Program-made: the position numbers and the translations under genes | The notes under the pieces: generated by a model | Database searches by the model: none | Told to the model about the DNA's origin: nothing | The model's input: only the letters and a program-made list of their open reading frames with translations | In this document: positions 8,291 through 17,788 of the stretch, in pieces | Position numbering within the stretch: position 1 is the first letter of the stretch | Layout: each line of letters opens with the position of its first letter | From: Bacillota bacterium | GTDB lineage: Bacteria; Bacillota; Clostridia; Acetivibrionales; DSM-1351 | Direction: 5' to 3' | Length of the DNA: 64,000 nucleotides | Assembly: GCA_023460955.1 (NCBI GenBank) | Contig: JAEWOH010000043.1 | Coordinates: forward strand, 1 to 64,000

Positions 8291-9229
8291 TTGAGGATAG
8301 TTTTTATGGGTACACCGGATTTTGCGGTACCAAGCCTTGAAATGTTAATTAACGAAGGATATAAAGTGGTTGCGGCTGTAACGCAGCCTGACAAGCCAAA
8401 GGGCAGGGGTAATAAAATGGCGGCACCGCCTGTTAAAGAGATTGCATTTAAACACGGTGTTGAGGTTTTACAACCGTCAAAAGTAAAGACAGCAGAGTTT
8501 ATACAACAGATTAGAGAATTGAATCCTGATTTACTTATAACCGCAGCCTATGGGAAAATTCTCTCCAAGGAGCTGCTGGAGGTTCCAAAATATGGCTGTA
8601 TAAATGTTCACGGCTCGCTTCTGCCTGCGTACAGGGGGGCTGCTCCAATAAATTGGGCTGTCATTAATGGCGAAGAAAAAACAGGAATTACTACAATGTT
8701 TACGGATGTTGGAGTTGACACGGGAGACATTCTACTTAAAAGGGAGCTGGATATCGGGCCGGACATGACGGTAGGAGAGCTTCATGATGAAATGGCTGTG
8801 CTTGGCGCAGAAGTTCTTAAAGATACCTTGGTCGAGTTAAAAAAAGGTACACTGAAGAGAATACCTCAGGAGGATTCCCAATCATCATACGCACCAATGA
8901 TAAGTAAAGAACTGGGACATATAGATTGGAGTAAAAAAGCTCCGGAAATACACAACCTTGTCAGAGGAACCGATCCTTGGCCAGGGGCCTATACCTTCCT
9001 TGAAGGTAACAGGATGAGAGTTTGGAAAACCATGCTGGTAGATGAAAAAGTGGATAACAATCAGGAAAACGGTTTAATACTAAAGGTTGATGATGAAGGT
9101 GTCCTTGTTAAATGCTCAGATGGCTGTATTTTAATAAAGGAACTGCAGTTTGACTCCTCCAAAAGAATGGCTGTAAAAGATTATATCAGAGGACATCAAA
9201 TAAAAACAGGTGAGCAGCTTGGAAAGTAA
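8291..9229 (+). CDS. fmt: Methionyl-tRNA formyltransferase
   Basis: About 312 residues. Transfers a formyl group from 10-formyl-THF to initiator Met-tRNA. The N-terminal formyltransferase domain begins RIVFMGTPDFAVPSL, and the catalytic NVHGSLLPAYRGAAP region is present near residues 105-120, followed by the GVDTGDIL segment and a C-terminal OB-like tRNA-binding domain. I choose the TTG start at 8291 because GGAGG at 8281-8285 is correctly spaced; upstream in-frame TTG (8258) and ATG (8279) lack such a site. The end overlaps the next gene by about 20 bp. Confidence 0.95.
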   Translation: MRIVFMGTPDFAVPSLEMLINEGYKVVAAVTQPDKPKGRGNKMAAPPVKEIAFKHGVEVLQPSKVKTAEFIQQIRELNPDLLITAAYGKILSKELLEVPKYGCINVHGSLLPAYRGAAPINWAVINGEEKTGITTMFTDVGVDTGDILLKRELDIGPDMTVGELHDEMAVLGAEVLKDTLVELKKGTLKRIPQEDSQSSYAPMISKELGHIDWSKKAPEIHNLVRGTDPWPGAYTFLEGNRMRVWKTMLVDEKVDNNQENGLILKVDDEGVLVKCSDGCILIKELQFDSSKRMAVKDYIRGHQIKTGEQLGK

Positions 9230-9965
9230 TATTAAAATTTTTGTCAGGACCTCATTAATAATATTTGCAGTTTTTGCTTCACTGCTGGCCGTGTTTAGTA
9301 TTGCTTACGCGTATGCTTCACTTAAGGCTTACAATGTCATTTTGGTTTGTTTAATAATTGCAATAGGATTAAGTCTTCTACTTTTGTTAGTTATGAGCTT
9401 GGCTATAATTTATACTTATAAAAACAAAAAGGCACAGGGGCTAAGTCTGATGCTTACTAGAGCCGGTATGCAGGTAATGCTGCCACTGGCCCTTTTATTT
9501 GCAAATGCAAACAAGCGCTTGAAAAAAAGCATAAGATTGCTATATATTGACCTGAATAATATAGTAGTTGAATCTGATAATAAGAAATATAAGCCTGAAG
9601 AAGTAATGCTGCTATTGCCACATTGCCTTCAAAACAACCAATGCGGACTGAAGGTAACAAGTAATCCAGAAGTATGCAAAAGATGCGGTTGCTGTAAAAT
9701 TGGTGAGCTTCTGGAATATACGAAAGAAAAAAACCTTAGTATCTTTATAGCCACCGGTGGTACACTTGCAAGAAGAATAATAAAAGAAAACAATCCAAAG
9801 CTTATTATTTCTGTTGCTTGCGAACGAGACCTTATGAGTGGAATCCTTGATGTCAGGGGAATTCCTGTGGTAGGAATAACAAACAGGCAGCCAAATGGAC
9901 CATGCTTTAACACAGATGTTGATTTCACAGCAATTAAGCAAAGGGTAGAACAACTGGTTTATTAA
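9210..9965 (+). CDS. DUF116 domain-containing membrane protein
   Basis: About 250 residues. The first ~100 residues hold two or three membrane helices (ASLLAVFSIAYAYASL, IAIGLSLLLLLVMSLAII, VMLPLALLFA). The rest is a cytoplasmic DUF116 domain with a Cys cluster PEVCKRCGCCKIGEL and a further Cys in SVACERDLMSGI, suggestive of metal or Fe-S binding. Its coding start overlaps the end of fmt; a GTG at 9210 or TTG at 9219 are both possible. The family sits beside def-fmt in many Clostridia, but its function is unknown. The conserved cysteine pattern and neighbourhood would suggest a role linked to translation or metal handling; this is inference. Confidence 0.85.
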   Translation: MSSLESNIKIFVRTSLIIFAVFASLLAVFSIAYAYASLKAYNVILVCLIIAIGLSLLLLLVMSLAIIYTYKNKKAQGLSLMLTRAGMQVMLPLALLFANANKRLKKSIRLLYIDLNNIVVESDNKKYKPEEVMLLLPHCLQNNQCGLKVTSNPEVCKRCGCCKIGELLEYTKEKNLSIFIATGGTLARRIIKENNPKLIISVACERDLMSGILDVRGIPVVGITNRQPNGPCFNTDVDFTAIKQRVEQLVY

Positions 9966-10044
9966 AGTATTAAGGAATCATAATTAAAAGTCTACCCGAG
10001 GCTGGTTAATAACAACGATTCGTATTTATCTAACGGAGGTACGT

Positions 10045-10743
10045 ATGGGATTTTTTTATATGGATCAATACTATCTTACACTGGTGGTACCGGCTCTAAT
10101 TATATCAATGATTGCATCCTTCAGGGTCAAAAGTACCTTTCATAAGTACAGAGAGATAGGAAACTCAAAAAATATGACCGGGGCTGAGGTGGCAAGATAT
10201 CTATTGCAAACAAACGGTATAAACGATGTAAAGGTTACAAGAGTTCCCGGAGAACTTACCGACCACTACGATCCACGGAAAAAGGAACTGCGTTTGTCAG
10301 ATTCCACATACTCAAGTATATCTGTGGCTGCTGTGGGGGTTGCTGCTCATGAAACCGGACATGCCCTACAGCACAATGTGGGTTACGGTCCGCTTGCTCT
10401 CAGAAGCTATCTTGTACCGGTTGCAAATATTGGTTCCCAGGCAGGGCCGGCTTTAGCAATATTCGGACTGGTATTGAGTCTGCCTTTCTTAATTAACGTT
10501 GGTCTTCTGCTGTTTGCTGCTGCAATCCTATTCTATCTTGTAACCCTGCCCGTAGAATTTAACGCCAGCAAAAGAGCTATCCAAATTCTGGACAGTCACA
10601 ACATATTGGTGGGAGATGAATTGAGAGCAGCAAAAAAGGTTCTGAGTGCTGCAGCTATGACTTATGTGGCTTCTGCACTTGTAGCGATAGCAAACTTTCT
10701 GAGATTGCTGCTTCTGGCAGGAAACCGAAGAAACCGGGATTAG
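10045..10743 (+). CDS. Membrane zinc metallopeptidase (YugP family)
   Basis: 232 residues with several membrane helices. The zincin motif HETGHALQH begins near residue 102, and the following region (about 130-175) is strongly hydrophobic. Family members are membrane metalloproteases of unknown substrate. A TAACGGAGG sequence sits just upstream of the ATG. It lies 80 bp after the DUF116 gene and 93 bp before rsmB in the same direction. Confidence 0.9.
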   Translation: MGFFYMDQYYLTLVVPALIISMIASFRVKSTFHKYREIGNSKNMTGAEVARYLLQTNGINDVKVTRVPGELTDHYDPRKKELRLSDSTYSSISVAAVGVAAHETGHALQHNVGYGPLALRSYLVPVANIGSQAGPALAIFGLVLSLPFLINVGLLLFAAAILFYLVTLPVEFNASKRAIQILDSHNILVGDELRAAKKVLSAAAMTYVASALVAIANFLRLLLLAGNRRNRD

Positions 10744-10835
10744 GGTTAACAGGTATTCAAATTTGACTTTAACTACGAAATATATATAGGCTAGCTATAA
10801 AAAATAAATAATGTTTTTGGAAGACTGGAGCAAAA

Positions 10836-12185
10836 ATGGCAATTGACGCGGCTAGAGAAACTGCCCTGAAAATTTTATATGATATTAGTGAGAATTCTGC
10901 TTATTCAAACATATCGGTAAACAAATTCCTTGAAAGCGGAGAACTCCGTGAAATTGACAGGGCCTTTGCAACTGATTTGGCATACGGTACTGTTAAGTGG
11001 ATAATTGAAATTGATTATATTATAGATAAATTCTCAAGCGTGAAGCTTAAAAAATTATCACCCTGGATAAAAAATATTTTAAGGCTGGGAATATATCAGT
11101 TGCTGCACACAGATAGGATACCTGTATCGGCAGCTTGCAATACCAGTGTTGACCTGGCAAAAAGGTATGGGCATCAGGCATCAAGCCGCTTTGTCAATGC
11201 AGTTTTAAGAAATATTGCCAGAGCAGGGGACAATATACCCTATCCCGATAAATCAGATATGGTCCGGTATTTGAGTATTGTTTATTCTCATCCTTCAGAG
11301 CTGGTAGAAAGATGGCTAAAGCTTTTCGGCGCCCAATTTACTGAAGAACTCCTGCAAAGCAACAATCAAATACCTGATTTCAACGTAAGGGTAAATACTC
11401 TGATAACTTCGCGAGCAGACCTTATAGAAAAGCTTAAGGCAGAAGACTGCCAGGCCAGGGAAGGCAGATACCTGTCAGATGCATTAATACTTGAGAACCC
11501 TTCTTCAATCACCAGACTTGAAGCCTTCCGAAAGGGTTTGTTTACTGTGCAGGATGAAAGCTCCATGCTATCCTCGGTGGTACTGGAGCCGTTGGAAGGC
11601 CAACTGGCAGTAGATGTGTGCAGTGCACCTGGCGGCAAAGCAACACACCTTGCCCAGCTCATGAAAAATAAGGGCACCGTGCTTGCACGGGACATCCACC
11701 AACACAAGCTGGGCCTCATTGAGAGTACTGCCGCCAGGTTGGGGATAGATATAATAAAAACGGAACTTTTTGACGCTGCAAAGCTGGATGAAAACCTGAT
11801 TGGGAAGGCAGACCGGGTTCTTGTGGATGCTCCCTGCACCGGTCTTGGAATAATAAGAAAAAAGCCGGACATAAAATATTCAAGGAACCTTTCGGAGCAG
11901 AGAGAAATAGTAAAGCTGCAAAGAAGTATTCTTTCAAAGGCTGCAAAGTATGTAAAACCAGGAGGTTGTCTCGTTTACAGCACTTGCACCATTCAACCCG
12001 AAGAAAATATCGATAACGTTAAAGCTTTTCTTCAGGAAAACCCTGAATATAGACTTATAGGCTTTGATAAGCTTATCCCCGATAAGCTGAAGGCGGAGAC
12101 AGCAAAAGAAGGGTACATACAGTTGTATCCGAATGTTAATCAGACAGACGGCTTTTTTATTAGTAAAATGATTAGAGGCAATTGA
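10836..12185 (+). CDS. rsmB: 16S rRNA (cytosine(967)-C5)-methyltransferase RsmB
   Basis: 449 residues. An N-terminal NusB-like RNA-binding domain (about 1-140) precedes a Rossmann methyltransferase domain. SAM-binding motif VCSAPGGKATHLA lies near residue 255; the two catalytic cysteines are in DAPCTGLG (about 332) and STCT (about 384). Uses SAM to methylate C967 of 16S rRNA. The gene order rsmB-rlmN-PPM phosphatase-prkC-rsgA-rpe is a widely conserved Firmicutes cluster. Confidence 0.96.
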   Translation: MAIDAARETALKILYDISENSAYSNISVNKFLESGELREIDRAFATDLAYGTVKWIIEIDYIIDKFSSVKLKKLSPWIKNILRLGIYQLLHTDRIPVSAACNTSVDLAKRYGHQASSRFVNAVLRNIARAGDNIPYPDKSDMVRYLSIVYSHPSELVERWLKLFGAQFTEELLQSNNQIPDFNVRVNTLITSRADLIEKLKAEDCQAREGRYLSDALILENPSSITRLEAFRKGLFTVQDESSMLSSVVLEPLEGQLAVDVCSAPGGKATHLAQLMKNKGTVLARDIHQHKLGLIESTAARLGIDIIKTELFDAAKLDENLIGKADRVLVDAPCTGLGIIRKKPDIKYSRNLSEQREIVKLQRSILSKAAKYVKPGGCLVYSTCTIQPEENIDNVKAFLQENPEYRLIGFDKLIPDKLKAETAKEGYIQLYPNVNQTDGFFISKMIRGN

Positions 12186-12314
12186 GTAATATAGACGCAA
12201 ACATTGTTCTAAGAATGATTGGGTACAAATTTCAGGAACAGTTGAAACTCATAGTGACAATAATAGTAAAGAAAAAGTAATAATTTATGGATAATTATTG
12301 GTATAAAATTATAG

Positions 12315-13364
12315 ATGGGAACTAAACGTATGAAGAATTTAATGGACATGACTATAGAAGAGCTGGAAAAGCTTCTTACAGAAATGGGTCAACAGAAATT
12401 CCGCGCTAAACAGATATTTAAGTGGGTAAACAGTGGTATAAAAACGATGGATGATATGACAAACCTCTCAAAGCAATTGAGGCAGGATTTGAGTCAGGTT
12501 TGTAAAATAAGCAGAATAAAGCAGGTTAACAAACTGAGGTCACAGATAGATTCAACTGCAAAATACTTGTTTGAACTTGAAGATGGGAATATAATTGAAA
12601 GTGTGCTTATGGAATACAAGCATGGTTTTACAGCGTGTATTTCCTCTCAAGCCGGCTGTAGAATGGGCTGCACCTTCTGTGCCTCAACAGGCGCAAATTT
12701 TTCCAGAAATCTTACGGCTGGTGAAATGCTGGATCAGGTTATGTCCATGCAGGAGGACTCCGGAAATAGAATAGGGCATGTTGTGTTGATGGGTATAGGC
12801 GAACCACTGGATAATTACGATAATGTTGTGAAGTTTCTAAGAATAGTTAATCATCCGGATGGACTTATGATAGGACTGAGAAATATTTCGCTTTCAACCT
12901 GCGGTATTGTACCAAAAATTATGGAACTTGCAAAGGAAAACCTACCTGTTACCCTCTCGGTTTCACTGCACAGTGCAAGAGATGAAAAGCGCTCTGCTAT
13001 GATGCCTGTGAACAAGGCTTATTCTATTGACAAATTACTCTCAGCATGTAAGATATATACTGAGAGTACAAAGCGTAGAATAACCTTTGAATATGCTATG
13101 ATTTCGGGTGAAAACGACTCGGAACAGGATGCAAGAGAACTTTCAGGTCTATTGAAGGGAATGCTGTGCCACGTTAACCTTATCCCTGTCAACACGGTTC
13201 AGGGAAATGGTTATAAAAAAAGCTCACGCGTTCAGATAGAAAAATTTAAAAACATTATGGAATCAAGAGGAATTGAAACTACTGTTAGAAGGGAACTTGG
13301 CAGCGATATAAATGCTGCTTGCGGTCAGTTAAGAAAAAACAGGCTGGACAGTAAGGCAGATTAA
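12315..13364 (+). CDS. rlmN: Dual-specificity 23S rRNA/tRNA adenine C2-methyltransferase RlmN
   Basis: 349 residues. Radical SAM enzyme that methylates A2503 of 23S rRNA and A37 of some tRNAs. The [4Fe-4S] cluster motif CxxxCxxC is at Cys115, Cys119 and Cys122 (CRMGCTFC). The C-terminal catalytic Cys336 is in NAACGQL, and a second conserved Cys is present in the STCGIVP segment. The start is uncertain: ATG at 12315 or 12330, neither with a strong ribosome binding site. It lies 129 bp after rsmB. Confidence 0.96.
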   Translation: MGTKRMKNLMDMTIEELEKLLTEMGQQKFRAKQIFKWVNSGIKTMDDMTNLSKQLRQDLSQVCKISRIKQVNKLRSQIDSTAKYLFELEDGNIIESVLMEYKHGFTACISSQAGCRMGCTFCASTGANFSRNLTAGEMLDQVMSMQEDSGNRIGHVVLMGIGEPLDNYDNVVKFLRIVNHPDGLMIGLRNISLSTCGIVPKIMELAKENLPVTLSVSLHSARDEKRSAMMPVNKAYSIDKLLSACKIYTESTKRRITFEYAMISGENDSEQDARELSGLLKGMLCHVNLIPVNTVQGNGYKKSSRVQIEKFKNIMESRGIETTVRRELGSDINAACGQLRKNRLDSKAD

Positions 13365-13403
13365 GCTTTTGGTATTTTGGTGTTTGTTTCAGGAGTGATT
13401 GTT

Positions 13404-14129
13404 TTGAGGTATGGCATAAGGACGGATAGAGGATTAAAAAGACAATTGAATGAAGACAATTGCAATGTTTTGGTTGGTTATCCGGGTGTACCTACCTGTT
13501 TTGTTATTGCAGACGGAATGGGTGGACATAAATGCGGTGAGGTTGCCAGCAAACAGGCGGTTGATTCTGTCTGCAATTTATTGCTTAAGGCTGACTGGGA
13601 AAAACAAGATATTTCAGAAATGTTAAGAGATATTATAACATCAGTAAATGATGAAATATATAATTTTTCTCTTCTGGATGAAGCTACACAGGGAATGGGA
13701 ACAACACTTATAATATCAGTTCTTAAAAACAGAAAACTCTACATAGGGCATGTAGGAGACAGCCGTGTGTATATAATAAGAGACAATTTGATTGAAAAGG
13801 TAACATGGGATCATTCCTTCATTGAAGAGCTTGTAAAAAACGGGTCAATTACAAAGGATGAGGCGGTTAACCATCCAAATAAAAATATGATAACCCGGGC
13901 TGTCGGGTATGAACTTGGTTTACAGGTTGATACATATGAAGTTGATATAAAGGAAAATGATATAATTCTCCTCTGCACAGATGGATTAACAAATATGCTC
14001 TCAGAGGAAGAGATACTTGATATAATTACCAGCAATGATGAACCACAAAATGTGTGTGATACTTTAATTCAAAATGCTAATAATAGAGGTGGAGAAGATA
14101 ATATAACCGTAATTGTCGGGAAAATATAG
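13404..14129 (+). CDS. PPM/PP2C-type Ser/Thr protein phosphatase (Stp/PrpC)
   Basis: About 241 residues. The PP2C metal-binding motifs are visible: RxxNEDN near residue 13, ADGMGGHKCGE near 37, GTTL, GHVGDSRVYI near 120, CTDGLTNML near 190, and GGEDNITVIV at the end. Dephosphorylates targets of the partner kinase encoded 13 bp downstream. The start is probably the TTG at 13404, 8 bases after AGGAG at 13391; upstream TTG 13377 or GTG 13395 are alternatives. The phosphatase-kinase pair controls cell-wall and dormancy/germination responses in Firmicutes. Confidence 0.95.
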   Translation: MRYGIRTDRGLKRQLNEDNCNVLVGYPGVPTCFVIADGMGGHKCGEVASKQAVDSVCNLLLKADWEKQDISEMLRDIITSVNDEIYNFSLLDEATQGMGTTLIISVLKNRKLYIGHVGDSRVYIIRDNLIEKVTWDHSFIEELVKNGSITKDEAVNHPNKNMITRAVGYELGLQVDTYEVDIKENDIILLCTDGLTNMLSEEEILDIITSNDEPQNVCDTLIQNANNRGGEDNITVIVGKI

Positions 14130-14142
14130 ATTGAGGTGAACT

Positions 14143-15966
14143 ATGGAAGGTCAAATATTAGGGAACAGATACCTGTTACTGGAAAAGATCGGTGGCGGAG
14201 GCATGGCTGTTGTGTATAAGGCAAAATGTACACTGTTAAACAGATTTGTCGCCATAAAAATATTGCGTTCGGAATTTACCAACGATGAAGAGTTTGTTAA
14301 GCGCTTTAAAGTAGAGGCACAAGCGGTTGCAAGTCTTTCACACCCAAATGTTGTTTCAATATATGATGTGGGACATCAGGACGATACACACTATATTGTT
14401 ATGGAATATGTTGATGGTATGACCTTAAAGGAGTTCATCAACAAGCATGGAGCAATTAACTGGCAGGATGCCGTTAAAATTACGATACAAATTTGTTCCG
14501 CAATTGAACATGCTCACAAAAACAATATTGTACATAGGGATATAAAGCCCCACAATATTTTGTTGACCAAGGAAGGTATAGCAAAGGTTACTGATTTTGG
14601 TATTGCGAGGGCTGTTACATCATCCACTATAACCATGGTTGGCAGTACAATAGGTTCAGTACACTACTTCTCTCCTGAACAGGCGAGGGGAGGCTTTATT
14701 GATGAAAAATCAGATTTGTATTCACTTGGTATTGCCCTTTACGAAATGGTTACGGGGAGGGTTCCTTTTGACGGTGATACGCCGGTTTCTGTGGCTTTAA
14801 AGCATATTCAGGAAATACCTGTGGAACCACACAAGATTGTACCCAGTCTTCCTTATGGTGTGAATGAAATCATAATGAAAGCAATTCAAAAAGAGCAAAA
14901 TCTTAGGTACCAATCAGCCACTTCAATGATAAACGACCTGAACAGAGTACTGGTTCAGCCCCAGGGTGGGTTTGTGGGTCAGGATAATATCAACGGGCAG
15001 GCAACAATAAGAATGAAGCCTGTTAATCCAACAAGAACTTCGAATGATCCTAGAAATAGTGAAAAGAAAAATGGTGAATTAAAAAAAGAAAAAAAGAAGA
15101 ATAATGTTGCATATTGGCTTGCTGGTATTACAAGTATAGCTGTTATAATATTGGCAATTGTTATGGCAGTAAGCTTATTGACAAAAGGTAATGATACTCC
15201 GACATTTAAAATGGAAAACTATGTTGGAAAGCAGTACGAAGCTGTTAAAGCGGAGCTCGAGGAAAAGGGTTTTAAAATAGTACCCATTATGCAAGTAAGT
15301 GACACCGTTCCGAAAGGTATAATAATTAGACAAAGTATAGACCCCGGAACGGAGTATAGAAGTGGTAATTTTACTAATCTTGAGCTTACAGTAAGCAGCG
15401 GTAAAAAAATGTCAACAGTTCCTGAAGTCAAGGATCGGGAATATAGAGTAGCTGAGAATGAAATACAGAATAACAATCTTATATCTAAGATTGAAAAAGA
15501 GTTCAGTGATGAAGTCCCTGTTGATTATGTAATAAGAACCGAACCTGCAGCAGGACAGGAAGTAGCAGAAGGCTCTGAAGTAATTATATATGTTAGCAAA
15601 GGTACAGAGACAAAGAGAATAAAAGTACCAAATCTGGTTGGAAAGACTGAACTTGCTGCCCAGAAGGCATTAGCTGAAAGCAAATTACAATTGGGTAATA
15701 TAATGCCTCCCGGAGTTACTAAAGGGATAGTAACAAGGCAAGCTCCCGAAGCTTATGAAGAAGTTGAAGAAGGAGAACAAGTTACTATCTGGCTTGAACC
15801 GGAACAGCAGGCCCCAGCTACAGATACAGCTCAACAGTCGACCGCACCTTCAACCACTACTACAGGAAACGGTTCAGGAACAGATAATCCGGATGTTCTG
15901 CCACCGGTAGCACCTGTGGATAATCAAAATAACAATAATGATGGGAACAAGGATACGGCTAAATAG
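14143..15966 (+). CDS. prkC: Ser/Thr protein kinase with PASTA domains (PrkC/PknB)
   Basis: 607 residues. A cytoplasmic Hanks-type kinase domain (1-275) contains the glycine-rich loop GGGGMAVVY, Lys39 in VAIKIL, catalytic HRDIKPHN near 132 and DFG near 152. A basic linker leads to one membrane helix (about 325-347, WLAGITSIAVIILAIVMAV). Outside are three PASTA domains (about 355-420, 421-490, 491-558), which bind muropeptide or lipid II fragments, and a Thr/Ser/Pro/Asn-rich tail of ~50 residues. The kinase senses wall fragments and phosphorylates regulators of wall synthesis and growth. It forms an operon-like pair with the phosphatase gene and is followed by rsgA after 11 bp. Confidence 0.97.
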   Translation: MEGQILGNRYLLLEKIGGGGMAVVYKAKCTLLNRFVAIKILRSEFTNDEEFVKRFKVEAQAVASLSHPNVVSIYDVGHQDDTHYIVMEYVDGMTLKEFINKHGAINWQDAVKITIQICSAIEHAHKNNIVHRDIKPHNILLTKEGIAKVTDFGIARAVTSSTITMVGSTIGSVHYFSPEQARGGFIDEKSDLYSLGIALYEMVTGRVPFDGDTPVSVALKHIQEIPVEPHKIVPSLPYGVNEIIMKAIQKEQNLRYQSATSMINDLNRVLVQPQGGFVGQDNINGQATIRMKPVNPTRTSNDPRNSEKKNGELKKEKKKNNVAYWLAGITSIAVIILAIVMAVSLLTKGNDTPTFKMENYVGKQYEAVKAELEEKGFKIVPIMQVSDTVPKGIIIRQSIDPGTEYRSGNFTNLELTVSSGKKMSTVPEVKDREYRVAENEIQNNNLISKIEKEFSDEVPVDYVIRTEPAAGQEVAEGSEVIIYVSKGTETKRIKVPNLVGKTELAAQKALAESKLQLGNIMPPGVTKGIVTRQAPEAYEEVEEGEQVTIWLEPEQQAPATDTAQQSTAPSTTTTGNGSGTDNPDVLPPVAPVDNQNNNNDGNKDTAK

Positions 15967-15977
15967 GAGGTAGCTTA

Positions 15978-16895
15978 TTGCCAACAGGAGTAATTTTAAA
16001 GGGAATTGGTGGTTTTTATTACGTAAAGGATGACACCAGCGGGGACATATATGAATGCAAGCCCAGAGGTATATTCAGGAAGGATTCCAGAATACCCTTA
16101 CCGGGTGACAAAGTTGGCTTCAGCGTGTTGGACGAGCAGGAGAAATTAGGGAATATTGATGAGCTCCACAAACGTACGTCAGAGTTAGCACGCCCTGCTA
16201 TTGCAAACGTTGATCAACTGGTCATTGTTGTTGCAGTTAAAGCACCAAGTCCGGACTTTATGCTGTTGGACAAGCTGCTTATAACAGCTGAATTGAAGAA
16301 GCTGGATGTTCTGATCTGTATTAATAAAATAGACTTGGATGATGGAACCGGAAAGCTTCTCAGGGATGCGTACACATTAGCAGGATATAACTGTATAGAC
16401 ATAAGCTCAGTTAAGAATATCGGATACAGACAGCTAAAAGAAGAGTTAAAAGACCATACAAGTGTTTTTGCCGGCCAGTCAGGTGTGGGAAAATCTACAA
16501 TTCTAAACCATATCATGGACTCGTGGGTTATGGAAACGGGAAGTGTCAGCCAAAAAATTGAACGTGGAAAACATACCACCAGACATGCAGAGATAATGGA
16601 ACTGAAGTATGGTGGCTACGTTGCAGACACTCCTGGCTTTAGCTCATATGAAATAACAGATATCCAATATAGTGAACTGCAGAATTACTATCCTGAAATC
16701 AGACCATATATTAATACCTGCAGATTTACGTCCTGCAGCCATATTGCAGAACCTGACTGCCCTGTGAGAGAAGCCCTTGAACGGGGTGAGATTGACAATA
16801 ACCGCTTTCAAAGGTATATACAGTTATATAAATCGTTAAAAGATATACCACAATATAAATCTAAAAAGACAGAATCCAGGAGAGTGATAAAGTGA
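15978..16895 (+). CDS. rsgA: Ribosome small-subunit-dependent GTPase RsgA
   Basis: 305 residues. Circularly permuted GTPase that checks late 30S subunit assembly. Order visible: N-terminal OB fold, then G4 NKID (about 115), G1 GQSGVGKST (about 166) and G3 DTPGF (about 218), and a C-terminal zinc motif CRFTSCSHIAEPDC (about 247). The start is a TTG at 15978 after AGGAGG. The last four bases (GTGA) overlap the start of rpe. Confidence 0.96.
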   Translation: MPTGVILKGIGGFYYVKDDTSGDIYECKPRGIFRKDSRIPLPGDKVGFSVLDEQEKLGNIDELHKRTSELARPAIANVDQLVIVVAVKAPSPDFMLLDKLLITAELKKLDVLICINKIDLDDGTGKLLRDAYTLAGYNCIDISSVKNIGYRQLKEELKDHTSVFAGQSGVGKSTILNHIMDSWVMETGSVSQKIERGKHTTRHAEIMELKYGGYVADTPGFSSYEITDIQYSELQNYYPEIRPYINTCRFTSCSHIAEPDCPVREALERGEIDNNRFQRYIQLYKSLKDIPQYKSKKTESRRVIK

Positions 16896-17560
16896 TAAAG
16901 ATTGCTCCTTCTATATTAGCCTCTGATTTTTCCCGACTTGGTGAGGAAATAAACAAGGTAGATGTTAACGGTGCAGATTTGATTCATATTGATGTCATGG
17001 ACGGACATTTTGTACCCAATATAACCATCGGACCCGATGTAGTGAAGTTTCTGAGAAAGGCGACAAAAAAGCCCTTTGATGTACATTTGATGATATCCGA
17101 TCCTGATAAATACATTGAGAAATTTGCCGATGCAGGTGCCGATATAATTACTGTACACGCAGAAGCCAGCTTACACCTTAACAGAACGATACAATTGATA
17201 AAAAACTGTGGAAAGAAGGCAGGTGTGGCTTTAAATCCTGCTACTTCTTTATCTGTTCTGGAATATGTATTAGATGAACTGGACATGGTGCTTATAATGA
17301 CCGTTAATCCCGGCTTCGGAGGACAATCCTACATAAAGGCTTCAACAGGTAAAATTGAAACTCTTAGAAATATGATGCTGAAAAGAAAACTCGATATAGA
17401 TATTGAGGTAGACGGCGGAATTGATACAAATACCATTGGATTGGTAACTAAGGCAGGTGCAAACGTTATTGTTGCAGGATCTGCAGTATACGGAAAGCCT
17501 GATGTGGGCGAGGCTATAAGACAGTTAAGGCTTAATTCTGAAGACAGATATAGAATTTAG
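16892..17560 (+). CDS. rpe: Ribulose-phosphate 3-epimerase
   Basis: 222 residues, a TIM-barrel epimerase interconverting ribulose-5-P and xylulose-5-P. Motifs: IAPSILASDFSRL at the N-terminus, HIDVMDGHFVPNI with metal-binding His and Asp, HLMISDP, MTVNPGFGGQ, and VDGGI near 170. The GTG start overlaps the rsgA stop by four bases, indicating translational coupling, with AGGAGAG upstream. Confidence 0.96.
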   Translation: MIKIAPSILASDFSRLGEEINKVDVNGADLIHIDVMDGHFVPNITIGPDVVKFLRKATKKPFDVHLMISDPDKYIEKFADAGADIITVHAEASLHLNRTIQLIKNCGKKAGVALNPATSLSVLEYVLDELDMVLIMTVNPGFGGQSYIKASTGKIETLRNMMLKRKLDIDIEVDGGIDTNTIGLVTKAGANVIVAGSAVYGKPDVGEAIRQLRLNSEDRYRI

Positions 17561-17788
17561 TTCACAGAAAAGTAATTAAAGATTCTAACAATTATTTTGT
17601 TCTGGATGAATACCAGGCTTGAAATTAACCTATTTTAGTACTGTTTATACAGGACTGTAATTGTGTGTATACGATATTGTTTATATTGAACAGTCGAATG
17701 TGCTAATAGCAAAAAATTTTTACTATTATTTTTGTAATATCTTACTTAGATTGTAGTAGTTTTTAAAAATAAATGAATCGGTGAAATA

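Noticed and set aside
11366..11872. 168-codon minus-strand ORF inside rsmB
   Set aside because: Lies wholly antisense to the well-supported SAM-binding region of rsmB.
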